In this document: positions 1-7,688 of the stretch, in pieces | How positions within the stretch are numbered: position 1 is the stretch's first letter | How the letters are laid out: each line of letters starts with the position of its first letter | NCBI RefSeq assembly: GCF_009467805.1 | Contig: NZ_WIAY01000001.1 | Coordinates: forward strand, 376,982-440,981 | Length of the DNA: 64,000 nt | Reading direction: 5' to 3' | Source: Stenotrophomonas nematodicola | Lineage (GTDB): Bacteria > Pseudomonadota > Gammaproteobacteria > Xanthomonadales > Xanthomonadaceae | The notes under the pieces: generated by a model | Database searches by the model: none | Told to the model about the DNA's origin: nothing | Seen by the model: only the letters and a program-made list of their open reading frames with translations | Position numbers and translations under genes: made by a program

Positions 1-640
1 CGTGGCCGGCACGATGTCCGTAGCGATCACCGATACCTCGCGGATTGCCGCCGCCGCTCCGATCAAGGGCACCGCAGCACTGTCCAACAGTGGCACCGGC
101 AAGCTCAGCGGTGTCAAGGTGACCGACCACGGCAACGCCGCGCTGCGCAACCCGGCGGCGATCGTGTTCACCAGTGGCACCCAGTACACCCTGGATGGCG
201 CCGGCCCGTTCACTTACACCGCAGGCCAGACCATCAGCGCCAATGGCTGGAGCTTCGTGCTCGACGGCGCGCCGAAGACCGGCGACACCTTCAGCATCGG
301 TCCGACGCCGGCCGGCTCCTCGGACAACAGCAACGCATTGCTGCTGGCCAAGGTGGAACAGGCCAAGGCCTTCAACGATGGCACCGTGACCCTGAGCGGC
401 GCTCTTGGCGGGCTGACCACCCAGGTCGGCGCCGCCGCCCGCTCGGCCGACTACTCCCTGCAGGCCCAGCAGGTGATCACCGACCAGGCGCAGTCCGCGC
501 GCGATGCAGTGTCAGGGGTGAACCTGGATGAAGAAGCCGCCGACATGCTGCGGCTTCAGCAGGCCTACCAGGCCGCCTCGCAGCTGATCTCCACTGCCGA
601 CACCATGTTCCAGACCATCCTCGGAGCCGTAGGCCGATGA
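1..640 (+). CDS. flgK: Flagellar hook-filament junction protein FlgK (HAP1), C-terminal part only
   Basis: The reading frame is open from the left edge, so only about the last 213 residues are present and the real start lies outside. FlgK sits between the hook and the filament junction protein FlgL. The visible part has a beta-rich middle region and the helical tail typical of FlgK, with NLDEEAADMLRLQQAYQAA at the C-terminal D0/D1 region and an end in MFQTILGAVGR. The stop codon overlaps the flgL start by 4 bases (ATGA), so the two are translationally coupled. Identification rests on the tail plus the flgL neighbour. Confidence 0.93.
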   Translation, partial: VAGTMSVAITDTSRIAAAAPIKGTAALSNSGTGKLSGVKVTDHGNAALRNPAAIVFTSGTQYTLDGAGPFTYTAGQTISANGWSFVLDGAPKTGDTFSIGPTPAGSSDNSNALLLAKVEQAKAFNDGTVTLSGALGGLTTQVGAAARSADYSLQAQQVITDQAQSARDAVSGVNLDEEAADMLRLQQAYQAASQLISTADTMFQTILGAVGR

Positions 641-1839
641 ACAACCGTATTTCCACCGGCATGATGTTCAACCAGTCGGTCTCGTTGATGATGGCCAAGC
701 AGGCCAAAATGAGCCACCTGGAGCAGCAGATCGCCACCGGCCGCCGCCTGGTGACCGCCAAGGACGATCCGGTCGCCTCCGGCGCCGCCGTGGGCCTGGA
801 CCGCACCCTGGCTTCCCTGGAGCGCATGCAGCTCAACGCCGGCAATGTGCAGAACCGCCTGGGCCTGCAGGAGAACGCGCTGGCCCAGGTTGGCGACATG
901 ATGGGCCGCATCACCGAACTGACCATCTACGCCAACAACCCGGCGCTGGCGGCGTCGGACAAGCAGTCGATGGTGACAGAGATCGAGGCCATCCGGGGCA
1001 ACCTGCTCGCGCTTGCCAACAGCACCGATGGCACCGGCCGCTACCTGTTCGGTGGCACGGCCGACGGCAGCCCTCCCTTCAGCCAGATTGACGGGAAGGT
1101 GGTCTACAACGGCGATCAGAACCAGCGCCAGGTGGAGGTGGGCCCGGACACCTACGTGCTCGATGCCCTGCCCGGCAGCGAGATTTTCCTGCGCATCGGC
1201 ACCGGCGACGGCCATGTGGATGGTGCCGCGGCCAGCGGCAACACCGGTACCGGCGTGCTCACCAATGTCACCCGCGATGGCAGCAACAGCTGGGACGGCA
1301 AGGCCTTCAGCGTGCGCTTCACCGCCGCCGACCAGTATGAGCTGGTCGACGACACCGGTACGGTGGTGTCCAGCGGCACCATGAAGGCCGGCGACGACCT
1401 GGTGCTCAACGGCGTGCGCCTGCACGTGGATGGCAAGCCTGCTGCCGGTGATACCTTCAACGTGGCCCCGGCCACCAGCCGCGACATCTTCAGTACCCTG
1501 GACAGCCTGATCGGCTCGCTGAAGATGGATACCGGCAGTGCCAGCCAGTCCGCCGCCCAGCAGAACCTGCTGCAGAGCGGACTGCGCGACATCGCCCGAG
1601 CCTCCGAACGGATGATCGACTCGCGCGCCGCTGGCGGTGCCCAGCTCAAAGCGCTGGACAATGCCGCGGACATGCGTGAATCCAACACCGTCACCCTCAA
1701 GGGCACGCTGTCGCAGATGCGCGACCTGGACTACGCCGACGCCATCAGCCAGTACCAGCTGGAAAGCACTGCCCTGCAGGCCGCGCAGACCCTGTTCTCA
1801 CAGATGCAGCAGATGTCGTTGTTCAACACGCTGCGCTGA
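637..1839 (+). CDS. flgL: Flagellar hook-filament junction protein FlgL (HAP3)
   Basis: A 400-residue flagellin-like protein that links FlgK to the filament. The N-terminus (MNNRISTGMMFNQSV, then the ATGRRLVTAKDDP segment) is the FlgL version of the flagellin D0/D1 helix. The C-terminus (DLDYADAISQYQLESTALQAAQ, ending SLFNTLR) is the matching helix. The middle, about residues 140-290, is variable beta domain. It overlaps flgK by 4 bases and is followed by a strong intrinsic terminator, so it ends the flg operon that begins left of the window. Length is normal for xanthomonad FlgL. Confidence 0.95.
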   Translation: MNNRISTGMMFNQSVSLMMAKQAKMSHLEQQIATGRRLVTAKDDPVASGAAVGLDRTLASLERMQLNAGNVQNRLGLQENALAQVGDMMGRITELTIYANNPALAASDKQSMVTEIEAIRGNLLALANSTDGTGRYLFGGTADGSPPFSQIDGKVVYNGDQNQRQVEVGPDTYVLDALPGSEIFLRIGTGDGHVDGAAASGNTGTGVLTNVTRDGSNSWDGKAFSVRFTAADQYELVDDTGTVVSSGTMKAGDDLVLNGVRLHVDGKPAAGDTFNVAPATSRDIFSTLDSLIGSLKMDTGSASQSAAQQNLLQSGLRDIARASERMIDSRAAGGAQLKALDNAADMRESNTVTLKGTLSQMRDLDYADAISQYQLESTALQAAQTLFSQMQQMSLFNTLR

Positions 1840-1871
1840 CGGCGCGTCATCCCGTAACGGAAAGCCTCGAA

Positions 1872-1903
1872 GGCCGCGATGCGAACAGCATCGCGGCCTT
1901 TTT
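1872..1903 (+). terminator. Intrinsic terminator after flgL
   Basis: A perfect 11-bp stem (GGCCGCGATGC at 1872-1882 with GCATCGCGGCC at 1888-1898), a 5-base loop and a run of T at 1899-1903. It lies 33 bases after the flgL stop and separates the flg operon from the flagellin genes. The rest of the gap to 2307 holds a smaller inverted repeat at 1934-1956 and the flagellin promoter, with no convincing gene. Confidence 0.9.
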
Positions 1904-2187
1904 CGTTATGCGTCGCCAAACACGCCCGTCGCACGCGCCCCACTGGCAGGGGCGCGCGCCGGAGAGCGTGAGCCGGGGCCGCCGCGGGGCGCCCTGTCTC
2001 CGCGATCCGGCGCGGTGGCTGCCGCTGTGAGCGTGGCCGGGACCTTGACCCCGGGGCCGCCAGGCAGAGCCCGGCTTGACGGGAAAAAAGCCCTTCAATC
2101 TCCACCTCCGGTGCCGTTAACCCTTCTATCGGGGAGCTCAGCCACGGCCCCGGACGGCAGCACCGGCACCCCGGCGAGATTTCCGCC

Positions 2188-2214
2188 TAAAGGTTGTTGA
2201 CAAAGCGCCGTTAT
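2188..2214 (+). promoter_or_regulatory. FliA (sigma-28) promoter of flagellin gene 1
   Basis: TAAAGGTT (2188-2195), 11-base spacer, GCCGTTAT (2207-2214). This fits the enterobacterial FliA consensus TAAAGTTT-N11-GCCGATAA at nearly every fixed base. The flagellin start codon is about 94 bases downstream, giving a leader of about 85 bases. A second, weaker GCCGTTAA box occurs at 2113-2120 with a poor -35. Confidence 0.88.
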
Positions 2215-2307
2215 TGATTTGGCAACAGCGAAGCACACAGCCAAACAAAAAAAAACGGCGGCGCTTCGTTCCATCAACCACCGGGATTCCAATAAGGGAG
2301 ACGACCC

Positions 2308-3471
2308 ATGGCACAGGTAATCAACACCAATACGATGTCGCTCAACGCTCAGCGCAACCTGAGCACCAGCGGCAGCTCGCTCGCTACCACCATCCAGCGC
2401 CTCTCGTCCGGTCTGCGCATCAACAGCGCGAAAGACGACGCCGCCGGTCTGGCCATCAGCGAGCGCTTCGGCACCCAGATCCGCGGCACCGACGTCGCCA
2501 TCCGCAATGCCAACGACGGCATCTCGCTGGCCCAGGTCGCCGAAGGCTCCCTGAGCGAAATCGGCAACAACCTGCAGCGCGTCCGCGAGCTGGCCGTTCA
2601 GGCCTCCAACGCCACCAACTCGGCCAGCGACCGCAAGGCCCTGCAGGCTGAAGTGACCCAGCTGGTCAGCGAGATCGACCGCGTCGCCAAGCAGTCCGAC
2701 TTCAACGGCACCAAGCTGCTCGACGGCAGCTTCACCAGCCAGCTGTTCCAGGTCGGCGCCAATGCCGGCCAGGCCATCGCCATCAACAATGTCGTCGACG
2801 CCAAGGCCAGCTCGCTGGGCAACGCCAAGTTTGCCGCCCCGGTCAACGGCACCGACATCGGCACGATCACCGACCTGAGCGACGTTGTCATCAACGGCGC
2901 CACCATCGGCACCATCTCCGGCAAGACCACCGCCGAATTCGCCGCCTCCGCCGCTGCCCAGATCAACAGCAAGATCGGCGAAGCCGGTGTCTATGCCGAA
3001 GTGGTCACCACCGCTGGCACCCCCGACACCCACAGCCTGAAGCTGACCTCCGTACAGGCCGACCGCGACCTCGTCATCGACGGCGCCACCCAGCTTGGCC
3101 TGGCTGACTCCACCGCCGCCGCGCCCAGCTCGGTTGCTGCCACCGCCACCTCCAGCTTCGTGGAGGATCTGGACGTCTCGTCCTACGTCGGCGCCCAGAA
3201 AGCGTTGGAAATCGTTGACAAGGCACTGGAATCGGTCAACAGCGTTCGCGCCGATCTGGGTGCCATCCAGAACCGTTTCACCTCCGTTGTCGCCAATCTG
3301 CAGACGTCCTCGGAAAACCTGTCTGCCTCGCGCAGCCGTATCCGCGATACCGACTTCGCCAAGGAAACCGCAGAGCTGACCCGCACCCAGATCCTGCAGC
3401 AGGCCGGTACGGCCATGCTGGCCCAGGCCAACCAGGTGCCGCAGAACGTGCTCAGCCTGTTGCAGCGCTGA
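2308..3471 (+). CDS. fliC: Flagellin 1
   Basis: 387-residue filament subunit. The first about 170 residues (MAQVINTNTMSLNAQRNLS onward, including the TSASDRKALQ-type D1 helix) and the last about 95 (LESVNSVRADLGAIQNRF to the end) are the conserved D0/D1 helices; the middle, about 175-290, is the surface-exposed variable domain. A GGGAG ribosome site lies 7 bases before ATG. It is the only one of the four copies with a clear FliA promoter in front, and it ends SLLQR while the others end SLLR. The other three share its D0/D1 regions almost unchanged but differ in the middle. Confidence 0.96.
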   Translation: MAQVINTNTMSLNAQRNLSTSGSSLATTIQRLSSGLRINSAKDDAAGLAISERFGTQIRGTDVAIRNANDGISLAQVAEGSLSEIGNNLQRVRELAVQASNATNSASDRKALQAEVTQLVSEIDRVAKQSDFNGTKLLDGSFTSQLFQVGANAGQAIAINNVVDAKASSLGNAKFAAPVNGTDIGTITDLSDVVINGATIGTISGKTTAEFAASAAAQINSKIGEAGVYAEVVTTAGTPDTHSLKLTSVQADRDLVIDGATQLGLADSTAAAPSSVAATATSSFVEDLDVSSYVGAQKALEIVDKALESVNSVRADLGAIQNRFTSVVANLQTSSENLSASRSRIRDTDFAKETAELTRTQILQQAGTAMLAQANQVPQNVLSLLQR

Positions 3472-3543
3472 CATAAGCCGCTCCTGAAGCACGTCATGAG
3501 CGTCTAACCCCAATCACGTGCAACCGCTCAAGGACCTCTTCCC

Positions 3544-4740
3544 ATGGCACAAGTCATCAATACCAACACGATGTCGTTGAATGCTCAGCGTAACCTGAGC
3601 ACCAGCGGCAGCTCCCTGGCCACCACCATCCAGCGTCTGTCGTCCGGTTCGCGCATCAACAGCGCCAAGGACGACGCGGCCGGCCTGGCCATCTCCGAGC
3701 GTTTCGGCACCCAGATCCGCGGCACCGACGTGGCCATCCGCAATGCCAATGACGGCATCTCGCTGGCCCAGGTCGCCGAAGGTTCGCTGACCGAAATCGG
3801 CAACAACCTCCAGCGCGTCCGTGAGCTGGCTGTCCAGGCCTCCAACGCCACCAACTCGGCCAGCGACCGCAAGGCCCTGCAGGCCGAAGTGACCCAGCTG
3901 GTCAGCGAAATCGACCGCGTCGCCAAGCAGTCCGACTTCAACGGCACCAAGCTGCTGGACGGCTCGTTCTCCAGCCAGCTGTTCCAGGTCGGTGCCAACG
4001 CCGGCCAGGCCATCGCCATTGACAAGGTGGTGGACGCCAAGGCCAACGCACTGGGCGGCGCCAAGTTCGACAGCAACGCGCTGGCCCTGGCCGACCCGGC
4101 CGCCAATGCCGATTTCAAGATCACCGGCATGAAGATCAACGGGGTCGACATCGCCACCGTGGAAGTCAAGCAGGGCGCCGACGAGGCCGCCACCGGCAAG
4201 GCTTCGCGCGAGGCCGTGGTCAGCGCAATCAACGCCAAAATCGGCGAAACCGGCGTCTACGCTGAAGTCAACGCCGCCGGAAACGCGGTTACCCTGACTT
4301 CGGTCAAGGACAGCGTCGACGCCAATGGTGCCTTCAAGGCCATCACCGCCACCCCGGGCGCCTGGACCGGCGGCGCCACCACCCCGACGTTCGTCCCCAC
4401 GCTGGCCGCCGCCGCACCGGCTGCCAAGTACGCCAGCGACCTGGACGTCAGCACCGTCAAGGGCGCCCAGCAGGCGCTGGAAATCGTCGACAAGGCGCTG
4501 GGTTCGATCAACAGCACCCGTGCCGACCTCGGCGCCGTGCAGAACCGCTTCACCTCGGTCGTTGCCAACCTGCAGACCTCCACGGAGAACCTCTCGGCCT
4601 CGCGCAGCCGCATCCGCGACACCGATTTCGCCAAGGAAACCGCAGAGCTGACCCGCACCCAGATCCTGCAGCAGGCCGGTACGGCCATGCTGGCCCAGGC
4701 CAACCAGGTGCCGCAGAACGTGCTCAGCCTGCTGCGCTGA
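3544..4740 (+). CDS. fliC: Flagellin 2
   Basis: 398 residues, the longest of the four tandem flagellins. D0/D1 helices at both ends match flagellin 1 almost residue for residue. The central about 185-300 residues are unlike copies 1 and 3, but share the NAKIGETGVYAE and LTSVKDSVD segments with copy 4. AAGGA lies 9 bases before ATG. The 72-base gap after flagellin 1 has no visible FliA promoter, so expression probably depends on readthrough from the first gene, or on a promoter I cannot see. Confidence 0.96.
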   Translation: MAQVINTNTMSLNAQRNLSTSGSSLATTIQRLSSGSRINSAKDDAAGLAISERFGTQIRGTDVAIRNANDGISLAQVAEGSLTEIGNNLQRVRELAVQASNATNSASDRKALQAEVTQLVSEIDRVAKQSDFNGTKLLDGSFSSQLFQVGANAGQAIAIDKVVDAKANALGGAKFDSNALALADPAANADFKITGMKINGVDIATVEVKQGADEAATGKASREAVVSAINAKIGETGVYAEVNAAGNAVTLTSVKDSVDANGAFKAITATPGAWTGGATTPTFVPTLAAAAPAAKYASDLDVSTVKGAQQALEIVDKALGSINSTRADLGAVQNRFTSVVANLQTSTENLSASRSRIRDTDFAKETAELTRTQILQQAGTAMLAQANQVPQNVLSLLR

Positions 4741-4756
4741 TCCACGCCTGCCCTGT

Positions 4757-4779
4757 CGGCGCCGGTGTGACCGGCGCCG
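4757..4779 (+). other. GC-rich hairpin after flagellin 2
   Basis: Perfect 9-bp inverted repeat CGGCGCCGG / CCGGCGCCG around the loop TGTGA, 16 bases after the stop. There is no T run, so it is probably not a terminator. Comparable hairpins follow flagellins 3 and 4 at similar distances. A role in mRNA 3' end protection or partial attenuation is inference. Confidence 0.7.
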
Positions 4780-4827
4780 CCATCGATACCGACGTCCAAC
4801 GCTCCACCCACGCCTGAAGGAACTTCC

Positions 4828-5985
4828 ATGGCACAAGTCATCAACACCAACACGATGTCGTTGAATGCTCAGCGCAACCTGAGCACCAGCGGCAGCTCGC
4901 TGGCCACCACCATCCAGCGCCTGTCGTCGGGTTCGCGCATCAACAGCGCCAAGGACGACGCCGCTGGCCTGGCCATCTCCGAGCGTTTCGGCACCCAGAT
5001 CCGCGGCACTGACGTGGCCATCCGCAATGCCAACGACGGCATCTCGCTGGCCCAGGTCGCCGAAGGTTCGCTGACCGAAATCGGCAACAATCTGCAGCGC
5101 GTCCGTGAATTGGCGGTGCAGTCGTCCAACGCCACCAACTCGGCCAGCGACCGCAAGGCCCTGCAGGCCGAAGTGACCCAGCTGGTCAGCGAAATCGACC
5201 GCGTCGCCAAGCAGTCCGACTTCAACGGCACCAAGCTGCTGGACGGCTCGTTCTCCAGCCAGCTGTTCCAGGTCGGTGCCAACGCCGGCCAGGCGATTGC
5301 CATCGACAAGATCGTCGACGCCACGACCGCCAAGCTGGGTACGTCGACCTTCGCCACCGGCAAGGTCGGCGACGCGGCTGCGCCGCTGGCCGCTGATGCC
5401 ACCCTGACCGGCACCATCAAGGTCGGCACTGCCACCGTCACCCTGGACAAGATCGAACTGAAGAGCGGCGCCACCGTGGCCGACCAGAACAAGGCCGCCG
5501 TCACCGCCATCAACTCCAAGCTCGGCGAAACCGGCGTGCTGGCAGAGCTGGACGACACCGGCAAGATCGTGGTCACCCAGGTCAAGGACGGCGTGGCAAT
5601 GGCCGACGCCGACATCACCCTGACCGGCGCCGCCGGCTTTGCGCAGACCGCCGATGCCGTGGTCACCACCGCCAACGTCGCCAACCTGGACGTGTCCACC
5701 GTGACCGGTGCGCAGAAGGCACTGTCGCTGGTCGACAACGCGCTGAGCTCGATCAACAACACCCGTGCCGACCTCGGCGCCGTGCAGAACCGCTTCACCT
5801 CGGTCGTTGCCAACCTGCAGACCTCCACGGAGAACCTGTCCGCATCGCGCAGCCGCATCCGCGATACCGACTTCGCCAAGGAAACCGCAGAGCTGACCCG
5901 CACCCAGATCCTGCAGCAGGCCGGTACGGCCATGCTGGCCCAGGCCAACCAGGTGCCGCAGAACGTGCTCAGCCTGCTGCGCTGA
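4828..5985 (+). CDS. fliC: Flagellin 3
   Basis: 385 residues. Conserved D0/D1 ends frame a central domain (about 175-290) that differs from the other copies (for example the segment around ADATLTGTIKVGTATVTLD). GAAGGAA precedes the ATG by 6 bases, and the first coding bases after ATG are nearly identical to those of copy 4, which suggests recent duplication or gene conversion. No separate promoter is visible in the 87-base gap before it. Confidence 0.96.
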   Translation: MAQVINTNTMSLNAQRNLSTSGSSLATTIQRLSSGSRINSAKDDAAGLAISERFGTQIRGTDVAIRNANDGISLAQVAEGSLTEIGNNLQRVRELAVQSSNATNSASDRKALQAEVTQLVSEIDRVAKQSDFNGTKLLDGSFSSQLFQVGANAGQAIAIDKIVDATTAKLGTSTFATGKVGDAAAPLAADATLTGTIKVGTATVTLDKIELKSGATVADQNKAAVTAINSKLGETGVLAELDDTGKIVVTQVKDGVAMADADITLTGAAGFAQTADAVVTTANVANLDVSTVTGAQKALSLVDNALSSINNTRADLGAVQNRFTSVVANLQTSTENLSASRSRIRDTDFAKETAELTRTQILQQAGTAMLAQANQVPQNVLSLLR

Positions 5986-6001
5986 TCCTGCGTGAATCGA
6001 A

Positions 6002-6021
6002 GGCGCCGGGCGACCGGCGCC
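6002..6021 (+). other. GC-rich hairpin after flagellin 3
   Basis: Perfect 8-bp inverted repeat GGCGCCGG / CCGGCGCC with a GCGA loop, 16 bases past the stop codon and with no T run. It has the same stem core as the hairpin after flagellin 2, so it was probably copied with the gene. Confidence 0.7.
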
Positions 6022-6064
6022 GCTTCCACCGCACCACGCTCCACGCACACCCGAAGGAATTCTC

Positions 6065-7237
6065 ATGGCACAAGTCATCAACACCAACACGATGTCGTTG
6101 AATGCTCAGCGCAACCTGAGCACCTCCGGCAGCTCGCTGGCCACCACCATCCAGCGCCTGTCGTCCGGTTCGCGCATCAACAGCGCCAAGGACGACGCCG
6201 CCGGCCTGGCCATCTCCGAGCGCTTTGGCACCCAGATCCGCGGCACCGACGTGGCCATCCGCAATGCCAACGACGGCATCTCGCTGGCCCAGGTCGCCGA
6301 AGGCTCGCTGACCGAAATCGGCAACAACCTGCAGCGCGTCCGCGAGCTGTCGGTGCAGGCCTCCAACGCCACCAACTCGGCCAGCGACCGCAAGGCCCTG
6401 CAGGCCGAAGTGACCCAGCTGGTCAGCGAAATTGACCGCGTCGCCAAGCAGTCCGACTTCAACGGCACCAAGCTGCTGGACGGCTCGTTCTCCAGCCAGC
6501 TGTTCCAGGTCGGTGCCAACGCCGGCCAGGCCATCGCCATCGACAAGGTGGTGGACGCCAAGACCAACGCACTGGGCGGCGCGCAGTTCGCTACGGCCAC
6601 CGTGGCCAAGGTGACCGGCGCCAACAACACCGACGTGGCCATCGATGCCTTCAGCATCACCGACAGCAAGGGCACCGAAGTCAAGTTCGACGCCCTGGAC
6701 GTGAAGAGCGTCGGCACCGCCGCCCAGAACGAAGCGGCCGCCGGCAAGGCGCTGGCCACCCACATCAACGCCAAGATCGGCGAAACCGGCGTCTACGCCG
6801 AAGCCGATGCCACCGGCGCGGTGACCCTGACCTCGGTCAAGGACAGCGTGGACAAAGACGGCGTCGCGACGGTCTTCTCGACCGACGTGGACGGTGCCGG
6901 CACCGTCACTATGGGCACCAAGCAGTTTGCCGATGCGATCGACGTGTCCACCGTGAAGGGCGCCCAGCAGGCCCTGGAAATCGTCGACAAGGCCCTGGGT
7001 GCGATCAACAGCACCCGTGCCGACCTTGGCGCCATCCAGAACCGCTTCACCTCGGTGGTCGCCAACCTGCAGACCTCCACGGAGAACCTGTCCGCATCGC
7101 GCAGCCGCATCCGCGATACCGACTTCGCCAAGGAAACCGCAGAGCTGACCCGCACCCAGATCCTGCAGCAGGCCGGTACGGCCATGCTGGCCCAGGCCAA
7201 CCAGGTGCCGCAGAACGTGCTCAGCCTGCTGCGCTGA
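6065..7237 (+). CDS. fliC: Flagellin 4
   Basis: 390 residues, last of the tandem flagellins. D0/D1 regions are nearly identical to the other three. The centre is a further variant, and part of it (KIGETGVYAE followed by LTSVKDSVDKDG) matches copy 2 rather than its neighbour copy 3, a sign of recombination among copies. GAAGGAA is the ribosome site. It is followed by a hairpin, a long inverted repeat and an intrinsic terminator at 7465-7493, which closes the flagellin transcript. Confidence 0.96.
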   Translation: MAQVINTNTMSLNAQRNLSTSGSSLATTIQRLSSGSRINSAKDDAAGLAISERFGTQIRGTDVAIRNANDGISLAQVAEGSLTEIGNNLQRVRELSVQASNATNSASDRKALQAEVTQLVSEIDRVAKQSDFNGTKLLDGSFSSQLFQVGANAGQAIAIDKVVDAKTNALGGAQFATATVAKVTGANNTDVAIDAFSITDSKGTEVKFDALDVKSVGTAAQNEAAAGKALATHINAKIGETGVYAEADATGAVTLTSVKDSVDKDGVATVFSTDVDGAGTVTMGTKQFADAIDVSTVKGAQQALEIVDKALGAINSTRADLGAIQNRFTSVVANLQTSTENLSASRSRIRDTDFAKETAELTRTQILQQAGTAMLAQANQVPQNVLSLLR

Positions 7238-7249
7238 TCCACGCGTCCA

Positions 7250-7273
7250 CGCCGCCGGCAACAGCCGGCGGCG
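7250..7273 (+). other. GC-rich hairpin after flagellin 4
   Basis: Ten-base inverted repeat CGCCGCCGGC / GCCGGCGGCG around the loop AACA, starting 13 bases after the stop. It is the third such hairpin in the flagellin array and also lacks a T run. Confidence 0.7.
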
Positions 7274-7314
7274 CGGGCAAACCCCGAAACATCCGTTCAA
7301 ACCTCACGCAGGAA

Positions 7315-7376
7315 CGGGCCATGTCCATGCGCCGGATTCTCTCTCCCGGCAGCCACATCCCCGTGGACATGGCCCG
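7315..7376 (+). repeat. Perfect 13-bp inverted repeat with nested hairpin, downstream of the flagellins
   Basis: CGGGCCATGTCCA at 7315-7327 pairs perfectly with TGGACATGGCCCG at 7364-7376. The 36 bases between hold a smaller GCCGG / CCGGC stem. A further short stem (AACCG / CGGTT, 7389-7407) and a real terminator (7465-7493) follow. No open reading frame with coding features lies here. Together this looks like a structured 3' untranslated region or a small RNA ending at the terminator; function unknown. Confidence 0.6.
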
Positions 7377-7464
7377 CCCCTGCGGCAGAACCGTTATCAG
7401 CGCGGTTAGTTTGACTGAACATCCCGGGTGGCTTCGTCTCCCCCCGCTTTTTCAGTAGCCTGAG

Positions 7465-7493
7465 CCCTCCTCTACATTGGAGGAGGGTTTTTT
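7465..7493 (+). terminator. Intrinsic terminator closing the flagellin array
   Basis: Stem CCCTCCTC (7465-7472) with GAGGAGGG (7480-7487), loop TACATTG, then six T (7488-7493). It isolates the flagellin transcript from fliD, which has its own promoters about 80-130 bases later. Confidence 0.92.
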
Positions 7494-7573
7494 ACAGACC
7501 CCCGGCCGGACCGGTACTGCGTCCCGCCCCGATTCCCCTGCAAAGCGCGTGCCATTCTTCCGCGCCGAGCCAG

Positions 7574-7589
7574 TGGCACAACTCCTGCA
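7574..7589 (+). promoter_or_regulatory. Sigma-54 promoter of fliD
   Basis: TGGCACA-N4-CTGCA, with GG at 7575-7576 and GC at 7587-7588 separated by exactly 10 bases, the fixed RpoN -24/-12 geometry. Consensus is TGGCACG-N4-TTGCA, so only two fixed positions differ. A FliA-type promoter starts 13 bases downstream, which implies dual control of fliD. Confidence 0.75.
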
Positions 7590-7601
7590 TCAACGTGGTT
7601 C

Positions 7602-7628
7602 TAAAGACCCGGCGGCTACGGCCGCTAC
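7602..7628 (+). promoter_or_regulatory. FliA-type promoter of fliD
   Basis: TAAAGACC, 11-base spacer, GCCGCTAC. The -35 core TAAAG and the spacing are ideal; the -10 GCCGCTAC differs from GCCGATAA at two positions. The fliD start codon is 61 bases after the -10. Confidence 0.65.
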
Positions 7629-7688
7629 ATTCGTTGACGGCACGGCCACGCGGTATGACCGCGACGGCACACAGACAGGAGAAACAGC

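Noticed and set aside
2113..2120. Second FliA -10 (GCCGTTAA) before flagellin 1
   Set aside because: The -35 at the right distance has no TAAAG or TCAAG core; kept only as a remark in the promoter entry.
3514..6090. 858-codon open frame on the minus strand across flagellins 2 and 3, and similar long antisense frames (2095-3513, 5969-7300)
   Set aside because: They mirror high-GC flagellin codons on the other strand, repeat the same Gly/Asp/Val-rich pattern over each copy, and have no ribosome site or recognisable domain.
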